A DNA stretch of 51,624 nt, from IMG/VR virus record IMGVR_UViG_3300017963_000074, positions 1 through 51,624 of that record; one strand, 5' to 3'. The DNA comes from a virus. The stretch's first letter is position 1, and every line of letters begins with the position of its first letter. Position numbers and translations under genes: made by a program. A model generated the notes under the pieces. It worked only from the letters and a program-made list of their open reading frames with translations, searched no databases and was not told where the DNA came from. Of this stretch, positions 31,553 to 39,581 are shown piece by piece.

Positions 31553-32342
31553 ACTCACCATGTCTCAAGCTGAGGCAAAGAAAAAACTGGACGCTATCAG
31601 AAAGGTCTATGAAGAGGCAATGAAGGAACCCCACTTCTCTGCTCTTATCATGGGAGAGTCCGGAGTGGGAAAGACATCCTGCATAGCAACTGGCCGGGCT
31701 CCTATCCTCATCGACTCCTTCGACCCGCTCGGTACCCTCGTCCTCAGGGACGAGATACAAAAGGGGAGAGTAATCGTCAGATCTTTCTGGAACGAGAAGT
31801 ATGACGAACCCACTGAGTTTGAAAAATGGAAGGAGACTTGGGACGCCGACCTGAAGAGCGGCTTTATAGGGAGCGTGGGCACCTATGCTATCGACTCCGT
31901 TACTACCCTAACCGAGTCCCTTGTTAACTGGTACACTAAAAAGAAAAGGAGGGAGAATCAGATTCCTCAGATCCAGGACTACCAGGTTATCTACAATGTC
32001 CTTAAGGATCTGGTGAAAATCTCTTCAGCACAGGGATGTGACTTCATCCTGACCGGCCACCTTGTCGCGGAGAAGGACGAAGTGAGCGGCCGAATATACG
32101 CTGAACTAGACACCTACAAGCGTCTGAAGTCTCGCATCCCGCTTCTCTTCACAGAGAAGTTCGTTCTCACTACTAGGGACACATCCAGTGGGAATAAGTA
32201 CGTCCTTCTGACGCAACCTGATGGGAAGTACAGAGCCAGCACTCAGCTAGGAAAAGGAGGTATATTCCAGAGAGAGGAAGAGCCTAATCTCAAAAAGCTG
32301 TTAGCTAAGGCGAAGCTCCCAAGCGGAGATAAGCAGTTGTAA
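31542..32342 (+). CDS. Sak4-like RecA-fold ATPase (266 aa)
   Basis: Walker A is GESGVGKTS at residues 38-46, Walker B is in YAIDSVTTLTES, and the C-terminus is QLGKGGIFQREEEPNL. This matches the Sak4 single-strand annealing proteins of phages, which have a RecA-like core and no full RecA filament tail. The adjacent SSB-like gene at 32410 is the expected partner. I used TTG 31542 because AAGGAGG lies six bases upstream; ATG 31560 is possible. It overlaps the helicase gene's end. Function: recombination-dependent repair or replication. Confidence 0.82.
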   Translation: MSGKLTMSQAEAKKKLDAIRKVYEEAMKEPHFSALIMGESGVGKTSCIATGRAPILIDSFDPLGTLVLRDEIQKGRVIVRSFWNEKYDEPTEFEKWKETWDADLKSGFIGSVGTYAIDSVTTLTESLVNWYTKKKRRENQIPQIQDYQVIYNVLKDLVKISSAQGCDFILTGHLVAEKDEVSGRIYAELDTYKRLKSRIPLLFTEKFVLTTRDTSSGNKYVLLTQPDGKYRASTQLGKGGIFQREEEPNLKKLLAKAKLPSGDKQL

Positions 32343-32359
32343 AGAACCCACAAGGTACA

Positions 32360-32376
32360 TTTTCACATTTTGAAAT
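32360..32376. promoter_or_regulatory. Palindromic 17-mer, copy 5
   Basis: TTTTCACATTTTGAAAT. In this copy the dyad extends outwards to AGGTACA and TGTACCT, giving arms of 13 bp. It sits between the Sak4-like gene and the SSB-like gene. Confidence 0.75.
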
Positions 32377-32409
32377 TGTACCTATCACTCATAACTGGAG
32401 GTATATCAA

Positions 32410-32814
32410 ATGCCTGACGTAGTAGATCTCAACCTCGATGCTGCTCCTGATCTTGGTCCTGTGAATGATGGAGAGTATGAACTGTCCATTGCCAGGATTG
32501 CAAAGCACGACACGGAGAAGTGGGCCGGCCTGCTGGTCACTCTGGAGATCCCTTCGGAACCAACCGGAGATGACATCATGCACCCACTGGGTCTGCCCAC
32601 TGCTAACCAAACGGAAAAGCAGCAGATCCGTACTCTCAACCAGATCAAGCAGTTCTGTGCCGCCTTCTCCATCACTCACAACGCCTTTCAGAAAGCCTAC
32701 GCTGCAGACGACTTCGATGCCCTGCTCGGCAAAACTGGATGGGCTGTTCTCAAGGGTGACGAGTATGACGGAAGGCCGGTCAACCGAGTCAGTCGCTTTG
32801 TCGCCAACCGATAA
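32410..32814 (+). CDS. DUF669-like putative single-strand DNA-binding protein (134 aa)
   Basis: The sequence GEYELSIARIAKHDTEKWAGLLVTLEIP and the later TGWAVLKGDEYDGRPVNRVSRF resemble DUF669-type proteins that accompany Sak4. It is compact and beta-rich, compatible with an OB fold. No acidic tail typical of bacterial SSB is present. GGAGG precedes ATG 32410, and the 17-mer dyad is 33 bp upstream. High expression is plausible. Confidence 0.7.
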   Translation: MPDVVDLNLDAAPDLGPVNDGEYELSIARIAKHDTEKWAGLLVTLEIPSEPTGDDIMHPLGLPTANQTEKQQIRTLNQIKQFCAAFSITHNAFQKAYAADDFDALLGKTGWAVLKGDEYDGRPVNRVSRFVANR

Positions 32815-32821
32815 GAGGGAG

Positions 32822-32859
32822 AAAGGGGAGGAGCCTTTTGGTTCCTCCCTTTTATTTTT
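32822..32859 (+). terminator. Terminator after the SSB-like gene
   Basis: A 14-bp stem (two GU pairs) with a TTTT loop, followed by a U-rich stretch ATTTTT. It separates the recombination block from the following genes. Readthrough is needed to reach them, as no new promoter is evident. Confidence 0.8.
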
Positions 32860-32874
32860 CCTCGGGAGATCAGG

Positions 32875-33108
32875 ATGAGCATAAAGTACCCATACAGGAT
32901 AACTACAGAAATCTCGGTAGAGATGAGGAAGAAGCTGGACTCCCTCCCCTATGGTGTAAAGAGGCTGTTGATTGTAACCCTCCTAGAAGAGTTCTTTGAT
33001 CTGTATGAGAAGGATGAGAGGGTTCTGTATGCTATTATAACGAAGGAGATCAAGGGGAGGGAACTGTTGGAGAGTTTGAAAGGAAGAAAAAGTGGAAATA
33101 AAAAATAG
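32875..33108 (+). CDS. RHH-like small regulator candidate (77 aa)
   Basis: PYRITTEISVEMRKKLDSL and then KRLLIVTLLEEFFDLYEK give a strand-helix-helix arrangement like the RHH fold. It is basic at the end (KGRKSGNKK). ATG 32875 follows CTCGGGAG. Possible DNA-binding regulator. Confidence 0.45.
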   Translation: MSIKYPYRITTEISVEMRKKLDSLPYGVKRLLIVTLLEEFFDLYEKDERVLYAIITKEIKGRELLESLKGRKSGNKK

Positions 33109-33469
33109 CGGCATCATAAAGGCAAAAGAATTGCGAGTGTATATCATGGGGCCTTATACAAAGGGAGACGTAGCGCAGAATGTAAGTATGGCTATCACCG
33201 TTGCAGAGCGTCTGTCTACAGAAGGTTTCATCCCTTATATCCCTCACCTTACACACTTCTGGCATATGATGTACTATCATAACATAGAGTTCTGGTATGA
33301 GTATGATATTCACTGGCTCAATGTCTGCCAAGCTGGGTACAGGATGCTTGGTGAATCAAGGGGAGCAGACGAGGAGGAGGAAGTTTGCAAGGCTATGCAG
33401 ATCCCAGTATTCAAGCATATCCCTGATATAGTAGAATGGGGCCTGGTCTACAAGGAGACTATCCAATGA
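33092..33469 (+). CDS. Nucleoside 2-deoxyribosyltransferase-like / DUF4406 protein (125 aa)
   Basis: The N-terminus VYIMGPYTKGDVAQN and the later GYRMLGESRGADEEEEVCKAM are hallmark sequences of the nucleoside 2-deoxyribosyltransferase-like superfamily (DUF4406), where the G-x-S-x-G-A-D-x-E region holds catalytic residues. A GTG at 33092 is used. The next gene is a TSCPD protein of the RNR type, so the pair may act in nucleotide metabolism. Exact substrate unknown. Confidence 0.8.
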   Translation: MEIKNSGIIKAKELRVYIMGPYTKGDVAQNVSMAITVAERLSTEGFIPYIPHLTHFWHMMYYHNIEFWYEYDIHWLNVCQAGYRMLGESRGADEEEEVCKAMQIPVFKHIPDIVEWGLVYKETIQ

Positions 33470-33816
33470 AAGCTGGGGAGACACTCAGAGGGATAACAAA
33501 GAAGGTGGAGATAGCTGCTCCCGAGAGAGACACGCCTCTTGACTTCTATGTCCATCTCACAGACAATCCGGACGGTTCCCTCAATCGCATCTATATAACC
33601 GGCCCAAGGACAGACGCTGACTTCAGAGCCTTTACAGTCGGGATAGCTGAACTCATAAACCTCTGTCTGGAAGAAGGGATAGGACTTAAGAAAGTAACTG
33701 ACCGGATTAAGTACATTCAAGGAGAAACATCCGGTCTGACAACTGACAGCAAGATCAAAACTGCATCAAGCATTCTAGACTATCTTGGGAAGATGCTTGA
33801 GGAGAGGTATCTATAA
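33466..33816 (+). CDS. TSCPD-domain protein, NrdJ C-terminal-like (116 aa)
   Basis: The sequence DFYVHLTDNPDGSLNRIYI, then FTVGIAELINLCLEEGI and SILDYLGKMLEERYL, resembles the TSCPD domain that ends class II ribonucleotide reductases (NrdJ) and that phages and bacteria also carry alone. No RNR catalytic gene is in the genome. The ATG 33466 overlaps the previous TGA. Likely a nucleotide-metabolism or nucleotide-sensing protein; the molecular role of stand-alone TSCPD proteins is poorly known. Confidence 0.75.
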   Translation: MKAGETLRGITKKVEIAAPERDTPLDFYVHLTDNPDGSLNRIYITGPRTDADFRAFTVGIAELINLCLEEGIGLKKVTDRIKYIQGETSGLTTDSKIKTASSILDYLGKMLEERYL

Positions 33817-34067
33817 TGCTACATACCTATATAGGTTCTTTCAAAAAACCTCAACTAAAGACAACAGACGAGGTGATAGGTTTAAAATTTGTACAGCGGG
33901 ACGATGCAAACGATACCTTTGTATTTGCTAACGTCTGCAGATCATCAATTCCATTGATAGCAGCCGATCTCCTCGGATGGGTAGTAGAGGAATTAAAGGA
34001 GAAGATAGCTCCGATAGAGACCAAGATAGATAGAATAGAAAGGCTTATTGATATACTAAAAGAGTAG
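33816..34067 (+). CDS. Hypothetical protein with C-terminal coiled coil (83 aa)
   Basis: The N-terminus is beta-like (IGLKFVQRDDANDTFVFANV), and the last 35 residues are a helix (VVEELKEKIAPIETKIDRIERLIDIL). ATG 33816 overlaps the TSCPD stop by one base. No family recognised. Confidence 0.5.
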   Translation: MLHTYIGSFKKPQLKTTDEVIGLKFVQRDDANDTFVFANVCRSSIPLIAADLLGWVVEELKEKIAPIETKIDRIERLIDILKE

Positions 34068-34075
34068 GAGGTAAA

Positions 34076-34285
34076 ATGACAATAGACGACCTAAAGCCAT
34101 CCATTATACAGCTCTCCCGCGATGAAGCCTTTGCTATCCACAGCAAGATCAGAGCAAACCGGCTTGTGTCCAAGAGGAAAGTGGAGAGAAAGAAGGCTGC
34201 AAAGAGAACTCCAGCTTCTCTACTAGCGGGGCTGGATAAGGATACTCTTAATGGTTTGATAAAGGAGTTGGAGGCATCACTATGA
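34076..34285 (+). CDS. Small basic protein (69 aa)
   Basis: A Lys/Arg-rich middle (SKRKVERKKAAKR) between helices. TAGGAGGTAAA precedes ATG 34076. Possibly nucleic-acid binding, but no motif. Overlaps the next gene by 4 bp. Confidence 0.5.
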   Translation: MTIDDLKPSIIQLSRDEAFAIHSKIRANRLVSKRKVERKKAAKRTPASLLAGLDKDTLNGLIKELEASL

Positions 34286-34605
34286 ATATGGAAGAGGCTA
34301 TGCAGATTGCCGACAAGCTCTTGAAAGAGGATGCTGTACAGAGCTTTCACAGTCATGGTAATATAACAAGAATATGTCTCCTCATATCCAAGATGAAGCC
34401 TGAGGATATGACTGAAGAACGTGGAATGGGTCTATGCTTTAGTGCCGCCTGTCTGGGAGTGAAAAAGGGCTATGCAGCATTTACCTATGTTGATATTCCT
34501 GACAAAGACTTAAGAAATGTAACAGGTACTGTCTATATGGTAAAGCCTGATCTCATTTCAGAACTACAATCTCTTCTTCACTTCATCTCAGGGAGGGTAA
34601 AGTGA
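34282..34605 (+). CDS. Hypothetical protein (107 aa)
   Basis: Alpha/beta with a helix at the start, Cys/Ala-rich middle (GMGLCFSAACLGVKKG) and a strand (TVYMVKPD). The ATG 34282 overlaps the previous gene, and the end overlaps the ParB-methyltransferase start by 4 bp. Unknown. Confidence 0.5.
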   Translation: MNMEEAMQIADKLLKEDAVQSFHSHGNITRICLLISKMKPEDMTEERGMGLCFSAACLGVKKGYAAFTYVDIPDKDLRNVTGTVYMVKPDLISELQSLLHFISGRVK

Positions 34606-35957
34606 AACTAAAGATAGTCTCCCTCGACAGCATAAAGGTAGGCGATCGTTTCAGGAAGGAATACAAGGACATCCCTAACCTCGTTGTCTCCATCTCCATA
34701 AATGGCCTCATCCAACCTCTCGCTGTCTCAGAAGGCAAGGATGGAACATACAACCTTCTTGCCGGCGGGAGAAGGTACATGGCCTGCCAGAAGGTAAAGA
34801 GTATCAGGGAGAAGGGAGTCCCTGTCCGGATCTATCCAGATAGTATAACAGAGAAAGATGCCCGTGCGATAGAACTGGCCGAGAATATAGATAGGGAGGA
34901 CCTCACCTGGCAGGAAGAGGTCGCTCTCAAGGCTGAAGTCCATCGCCTCCAGTGTGAGATACACGGACTTAAAAATACAAAGGAAGGAGAGGGATGGACA
35001 CAAGGGAAGACGGCCGAACTCTTCGGTGTCTCTCAAGCTAAAATATCCACCGACCTGGATCTGGCTGAGTTTGTGGAAGCTATCCCTGAACTCAAGGAAG
35101 CAAAGACAAAGGATGATGCTATAAAGGTGATGAAGAAAACTGTAAGGGATCATAAGAGAAGGAAGGTTGTAGAGGCTCTGAAGGAAGAGAGGGCAAAAAA
35201 ACCGGAGATGGCTCAGCAGGAGGAGTTGGTGAGAGGGTACAATATTGGAGACTTTCTCATTAAAGCTAAAGATATAGAGAAAGAATCTGTCAACCTGGTT
35301 GAGTTAGATCCTCCCTTCTCTATAAATCTGACGGATATAAAAAGGTACAAATCCCGCTTTGCTCAGTTGGTCAGTAGCTATGAAGAGAAGTCAACCGACA
35401 TCTATCCGGAATGGATAAAAGCTATTCTGCAAGAATCATATAGGATTCTCAAACCCAACAGCTGGCTTCTTTTGTGGTTTGCTCCTGATCCTTGGTTTGA
35501 ACTGATGCACAACATTGCCCAGTCAGTTGGCTTTGAAGGGAACAAAATCCCAGCTATCTGGGACAAGCTCCGCCCCGGCCAGTGCAACACCCCCAAGCGA
35601 TACCTCGCATCCTCCTACGAAATGTTCTTCTATTTCAGGAAGGGAGATGCTAGGATAGTAAAGGAGGGTAGAAGCAATGTCTATTCCTACCGACCCGTCC
35701 CGTCCCAACATAAGGAACATGCTACAGAAAAGCCGGTCGAGCTCTATGAAGATCTTCTGGCCACGTTCGTCACAGAGGGTGCGCATATCGCTTCGCCGTG
35801 TTTGGGAAGTGGGAATGTCCTCCTGGCGGCGAACAACTACAACTGTACAGGCTTCGGCTACGACACTTCGCAGACACATAAAGATGCATTTATTCTAAAG
35901 GTTCATGCGAGGAAGCCTGGGACCTATGCAAGCTATGATGAAAGGAGTAACACATGA
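34602..35957 (+). CDS. ParB-domain / N6-adenine DNA methyltransferase fusion (451 aa)
   Basis: Residues 1-115 are a ParB/Srx domain: NGLIQPLAVS, LLAGGRRYMA and AENIDREDLTWQEE. Residues 128-160 are a helix-turn-helix (TQGKTAELFGVSQAKIS). From about 215 there is a DNA methylase of the beta class, with DPPF (motif IV) at 236-239, then HKEHATEKPVELYEDL, and PCLGSGN (motif I) at 399-405. Motif IV before motif I and TEKP indicate D12-type/beta MTase. It may methylate adenines to protect phage DNA or mark replication or packaging sites. The ParB part may bring sequence specificity or an NTPase/nuclease function. The GTG start 34602 overlaps the previous stop. Confidence 0.9.
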   Translation: MKLKIVSLDSIKVGDRFRKEYKDIPNLVVSISINGLIQPLAVSEGKDGTYNLLAGGRRYMACQKVKSIREKGVPVRIYPDSITEKDARAIELAENIDREDLTWQEEVALKAEVHRLQCEIHGLKNTKEGEGWTQGKTAELFGVSQAKISTDLDLAEFVEAIPELKEAKTKDDAIKVMKKTVRDHKRRKVVEALKEERAKKPEMAQQEELVRGYNIGDFLIKAKDIEKESVNLVELDPPFSINLTDIKRYKSRFAQLVSSYEEKSTDIYPEWIKAILQESYRILKPNSWLLLWFAPDPWFELMHNIAQSVGFEGNKIPAIWDKLRPGQCNTPKRYLASSYEMFFYFRKGDARIVKEGRSNVYSYRPVPSQHKEHATEKPVELYEDLLATFVTEGAHIASPCLGSGNVLLAANNYNCTGFGYDTSQTHKDAFILKVHARKPGTYASYDERSNT

Positions 35958-38419
35958 GTGTAATAGTCCCTCCCATTGGCCCTCTCGATGCAGATATCTG
36001 TCTGGTCGGAGAGGCTCCTGGGGAGGTGGAGGAAAGAAAGGGAGAACCATTTGTAGGGCCGGCCGGTCAGCTCCTCGATAAACTCCTCAAGGCAGCTGGT
36101 ATCCTCCGTCGGCAGTGTTACATCACCAACGTTATAAAGGTCAGGCCTCCCAACAATAAGATCTCGGAATATCTGAATCTCAAAGGAAAATACCCTGTCG
36201 AGACTGATCTTTATAAGGAACATAGGGATAACCTCAAAAAGGAGCTAGAGAAAGTAAAGAGCAATATCATCGTTACCTTAGGTCAGCCCGCCTTGTATGC
36301 TTTGACAGGCCACTACAATAAGATAACTGTCCGGCGGGGAAGTATGTATGACAGTACTCTCCTTCCTGGCCGGAAAGTTCTGGCGACTGCCCACCCGTCC
36401 TATGTCCTTCGTGGCAACTACTTCTTCCGCCACTTTATTGTCTTCGATCTTCTCAAGGCAAAGGAACAGGCTGCCTTTCCAGAACTCAAACTCCCCCAGC
36501 GGGATCTGATTGTATCCCCCTCCTTTGAACAGTGCACAAGTTTTCTGGATATGATCCTGGAGGATAAGCCTCTAACTGCCTTCGACATCGAGGTTTACAA
36601 CGAAGAGGTATCCTGTATCTCCTTCGCTCCCTCCTCCAAGGTTTCTATCTGCATCCCCTTCATCTACCGTGGAAAGGAATACTTCACTATCGACAAAGAG
36701 GCGTATATCTGGAGCCTCATTGCCAAGATTCTGGAGAGTAATTCTATCAAAAAGCTAGCACAGAATGGTATCTTTGATTCCTCCTTCCTATACCGCAGAT
36801 ATGGCATCCGGACGAGGAACTTCGACGACACTATGATCGGGCAGAACATAGTCACACCTGATTTCCCAAAGGGGTTGGACTTCATCTGTTCTGTCTATAC
36901 TGATGAACCATACTACAAAGACGAAGGAAAGAAATGGTTCTCCTTTGGTGAATCTGAGCTGGCCTTTTGGGAGTACAACGCTAAGGATAGTGCCGTCCTC
37001 CATGATGCCTGGCCGAAGATAGAGAAGAATATAAAGAGGTTTGGGAATGACCAGACCTATGAGAGACAGAACAAGCTGAATGAGATCCTCCTATTCATGC
37101 AGGAGAAGGGCATCCGGATGGATGTGGAGGGGATAAAGGAACAGTTCAAGAGGAATGAGACTGAGCTGGGAGAACTGGAGGAGAGGCTGAATAAGCTCTG
37201 TGGCTACGAGATCAACCACAACAGTCCAAAGCAACTCGCCCAATACTTCTACATTCAGAAGGGTATAAAGCCTTATATGAAGAAGGGTAGTATCACCACT
37301 GACGAGACGGCTATGATCCGGCTTGCTCGACGGGATTATGAGGAAGCTCAAATCATCCTCCGTCTTCGTCGCCTTACCAAGATGAACAGCAACTACTACA
37401 ACATCTCCAAGATCTCCTCCGACAACCGTCTCAGATGTTCATTCAACCCTGCTCGTACAAAGACCGGCAGGCTATCCTCCTCCGAAGATATCTTTGGGGA
37501 AGGCACTAACCTCCAGAACCAGCCTCACGAAGTCAAGCAATTCATGCTTGCTGATCCTGACCATCTGGCCTTTTCCATCGACCTTTCTCAAGCAGAGAAC
37601 AGAATCGTTGCTCACATCGCACCTGAACCCACAATGATCCAGGCCTTTGAAGAGGGAGATGTACACTCTCTAACTGCAGCTATGATAATGAAACGATACT
37701 ATCATGGCAAGATACCGGCCGGTATAACAGTCAGAAGCATCTCCCCGCTTGGTACAGGTGATCAGCCCTGGAGATTTTGGGGAAAGAAAGCTAACCACGG
37801 TCTTAACTACGGACAGGGTTATAAGAAGTTCGCTATCCAGAATCAACTAACCGAACCGGACTCCAAGCAGATTGTCAGCGGTTACTTCGAACTGTATCCA
37901 GGGATAAGAGCCTATCACAGATGGGTAGAAGATGATCTGAACAGGAACGACCGGATCCTTATGAACATGATGGGAAGAGTGAGAAAGTTCTTCGGAGCCT
38001 GGGGGCCGGATCTTTTCAATGAGGCATATAACTTCATCCCCCAAAGTACAGTTGGAGACATTATCAACGAGAGAGGGTTGATCTTTATCTACTATGACCA
38101 ACACCACTTCAAGGACGTAATCCTCCTCAACCAAATCCACGACAGTATTGAGTTCGAGATACCTGTATTGGCCGGCTTCGAGTACATGGCCCGCTCGATA
38201 AAAGCAATTGTCAAGAGTCTGGAGACTCCCATATCCTGGAGAGGACGGGAACTTATTATCCCTGCTGAAACCTGCTGTGGTCATAACCTCCTGGAACACA
38301 GCAAAGAGAATCCTCTTGGGATGAGAGAGCTAGACACAAAGCAACCATTAAAACAACTTGCATCCAACATAGAGAAAATCTATAGAGGTATAGAAGATGC
38401 AAAGCAGAAGGCTACCTGA
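35954..38419 (+). CDS. polA: UDG-like domain fused to family A DNA polymerase (821 aa)
   Basis: Residues 1-170 form a uracil-DNA glycosylase superfamily domain (family 4/5 motif GEAPGEVEERKGEPFVG, then TNVIKVRPPNN, then HPS at 147-149) without the N-terminal CxxC seen in Fe-S UDGs. The exonuclease domain has D211-x-E213, N271/D275 and Y341/D345. The polymerase domain has motif A (SIDLSQAE, D543), motif B R607, K611, Y619-G620, and motif C HDS at 729-731. The position equal to E. coli Phe762 is His615, and the usual Glu after HD is Ser. The UDG-like fusion is known from SPO1-type phages. Replicative polymerase for the phage. Confidence 0.93.
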   Translation: MSVIVPPIGPLDADICLVGEAPGEVEERKGEPFVGPAGQLLDKLLKAAGILRRQCYITNVIKVRPPNNKISEYLNLKGKYPVETDLYKEHRDNLKKELEKVKSNIIVTLGQPALYALTGHYNKITVRRGSMYDSTLLPGRKVLATAHPSYVLRGNYFFRHFIVFDLLKAKEQAAFPELKLPQRDLIVSPSFEQCTSFLDMILEDKPLTAFDIEVYNEEVSCISFAPSSKVSICIPFIYRGKEYFTIDKEAYIWSLIAKILESNSIKKLAQNGIFDSSFLYRRYGIRTRNFDDTMIGQNIVTPDFPKGLDFICSVYTDEPYYKDEGKKWFSFGESELAFWEYNAKDSAVLHDAWPKIEKNIKRFGNDQTYERQNKLNEILLFMQEKGIRMDVEGIKEQFKRNETELGELEERLNKLCGYEINHNSPKQLAQYFYIQKGIKPYMKKGSITTDETAMIRLARRDYEEAQIILRLRRLTKMNSNYYNISKISSDNRLRCSFNPARTKTGRLSSSEDIFGEGTNLQNQPHEVKQFMLADPDHLAFSIDLSQAENRIVAHIAPEPTMIQAFEEGDVHSLTAAMIMKRYYHGKIPAGITVRSISPLGTGDQPWRFWGKKANHGLNYGQGYKKFAIQNQLTEPDSKQIVSGYFELYPGIRAYHRWVEDDLNRNDRILMNMMGRVRKFFGAWGPDLFNEAYNFIPQSTVGDIINERGLIFIYYDQHHFKDVILLNQIHDSIEFEIPVLAGFEYMARSIKAIVKSLETPISWRGRELIIPAETCCGHNLLEHSKENPLGMRELDTKQPLKQLASNIEKIYRGIEDAKQKAT

Positions 38420-39581
38420 TTGGTATGACTCTTATATAGAGTACACAAAAGAGAGCGAGCCTCCTCCTCTCTACCATAAGTGGGTAGCCGTTTCTGTCAT
38501 TGCATCAGCGTTGCAAAGAAAGTGCTATCTCTTATGGGATGAGCCTACCTACCCCAATCTCTATGTTGTACTGGTAGGCCCGAGCGGTTGTAGGAAAGGA
38601 ACAGCTATGAGAGTTGGTAGGGGAATGTTGGACGAGATAGGTGCTACCCTCGCATCGGAGAGTGTGATAAGAGAGCAGCTAATTAATGAGCTAGAACAGG
38701 CAGGAGGTTCTTCACCTCTTGCAGATGGGACTCAGATCTCCCACTCCTCCATGACTATCTATTCCCCCGAACTCACAGTCTTCCTCGGCTATGATAAGAA
38801 GCAGTTGGTGATGGACCTCACTGACTGGTATGACTGCCATGATAGATGGAGATATTCAACTAAACATTCTGGTAAGAATGATATAAAGAATGTCTTTGTG
38901 AATTTGATAGGAGCTACAACCCCGGCCCTTTTACAGAGCACTATGACTAACGATGCTATTGGGGGAGGACTTACCAGCCGGATGATCTTTGCATATGCTG
39001 CGAAGAAGGGGAAAAGCATACCCTTTCCGTTTGCTATAAAGAAGAATGAAGTCCTCCACAAATCCCTCCTCGATGACCTCACAACTATCAGCCTTCTTGG
39101 TGGTAAGTTTAAAATAACAGATGCTTTTATAGAGCGCTGGGCACCTTTCTATCAAGAGGAGAATATCCAACAAATCTTTGATGACGATAGATTTGAAGGG
39201 TACATGCAAAGAAGAGCTAAACACATCCTCAAACTCTGTATGATATTCTCAGCATCCCGCTCGGAAGATATGTTGATAGACGTCCAGGACTTCGAACGTG
39301 CCCTTACCCTTCTCAAGGAAACAGAAAAAGTTATGTCCAAGGCCTTTGCAGGAATAGGTAAGAATGAGATGGCAGATGTTATGGAACGGGTGATGTCGCT
39401 TGTAGGGTTGGAAGGAAGGATAAAGTTTTCAGATATTGTAAAGCGCTTCTACTCCGACGCTAATGCAGATGAGATAGCTACCATTATCCGGACTATGCGG
39501 GCTATGGAGTTTGTAGAGACAAAGGTGGTTGGAGAGAAGAGTCAGGACTATTGGATTATTTATAAGGAGGAAAGGTCATGA
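38397..39581 (+). CDS. DUF3987-like P-loop protein, replicative helicase/primase candidate (394 aa)
   Basis: Walker A-like GPSGCRKGTAMR at 61-72, then YSPELTVFLG, LTDWYDCHDRWRYSTKH and NVFVNLIGATTP. This matches the DUF3987 family, often next to phage polymerases and thought to supply the helicase or helicase-primase function. No zinc-finger primase region is visible. It follows the polymerase gene with a 23-bp overlap. The C-terminus has a helix-turn-helix-like module (FSDIVKRFYSDANADEIATI). Helicase loading or unwinding activity is inferred. Confidence 0.78.
   Translation: MQSRRLPDWYDSYIEYTKESEPPPLYHKWVAVSVIASALQRKCYLLWDEPTYPNLYVVLVGPSGCRKGTAMRVGRGMLDEIGATLASESVIREQLINELEQAGGSSPLADGTQISHSSMTIYSPELTVFLGYDKKQLVMDLTDWYDCHDRWRYSTKHSGKNDIKNVFVNLIGATTPALLQSTMTNDAIGGGLTSRMIFAYAAKKGKSIPFPFAIKKNEVLHKSLLDDLTTISLLGGKFKITDAFIERWAPFYQEENIQQIFDDDRFEGYMQRRAKHILKLCMIFSASRSEDMLIDVQDFERALTLLKETEKVMSKAFAGIGKNEMADVMERVMSLVGLEGRIKFSDIVKRFYSDANADEIATIIRTMRAMEFVETKVVGEKSQDYWIIYKEERS

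Noticed and set aside
37554-38419. HDS motif as a sequencing error or broken polymerase
   Set aside because: The frame is intact over the whole gene and all other motifs are present; some phage polymerases may have Ser here.
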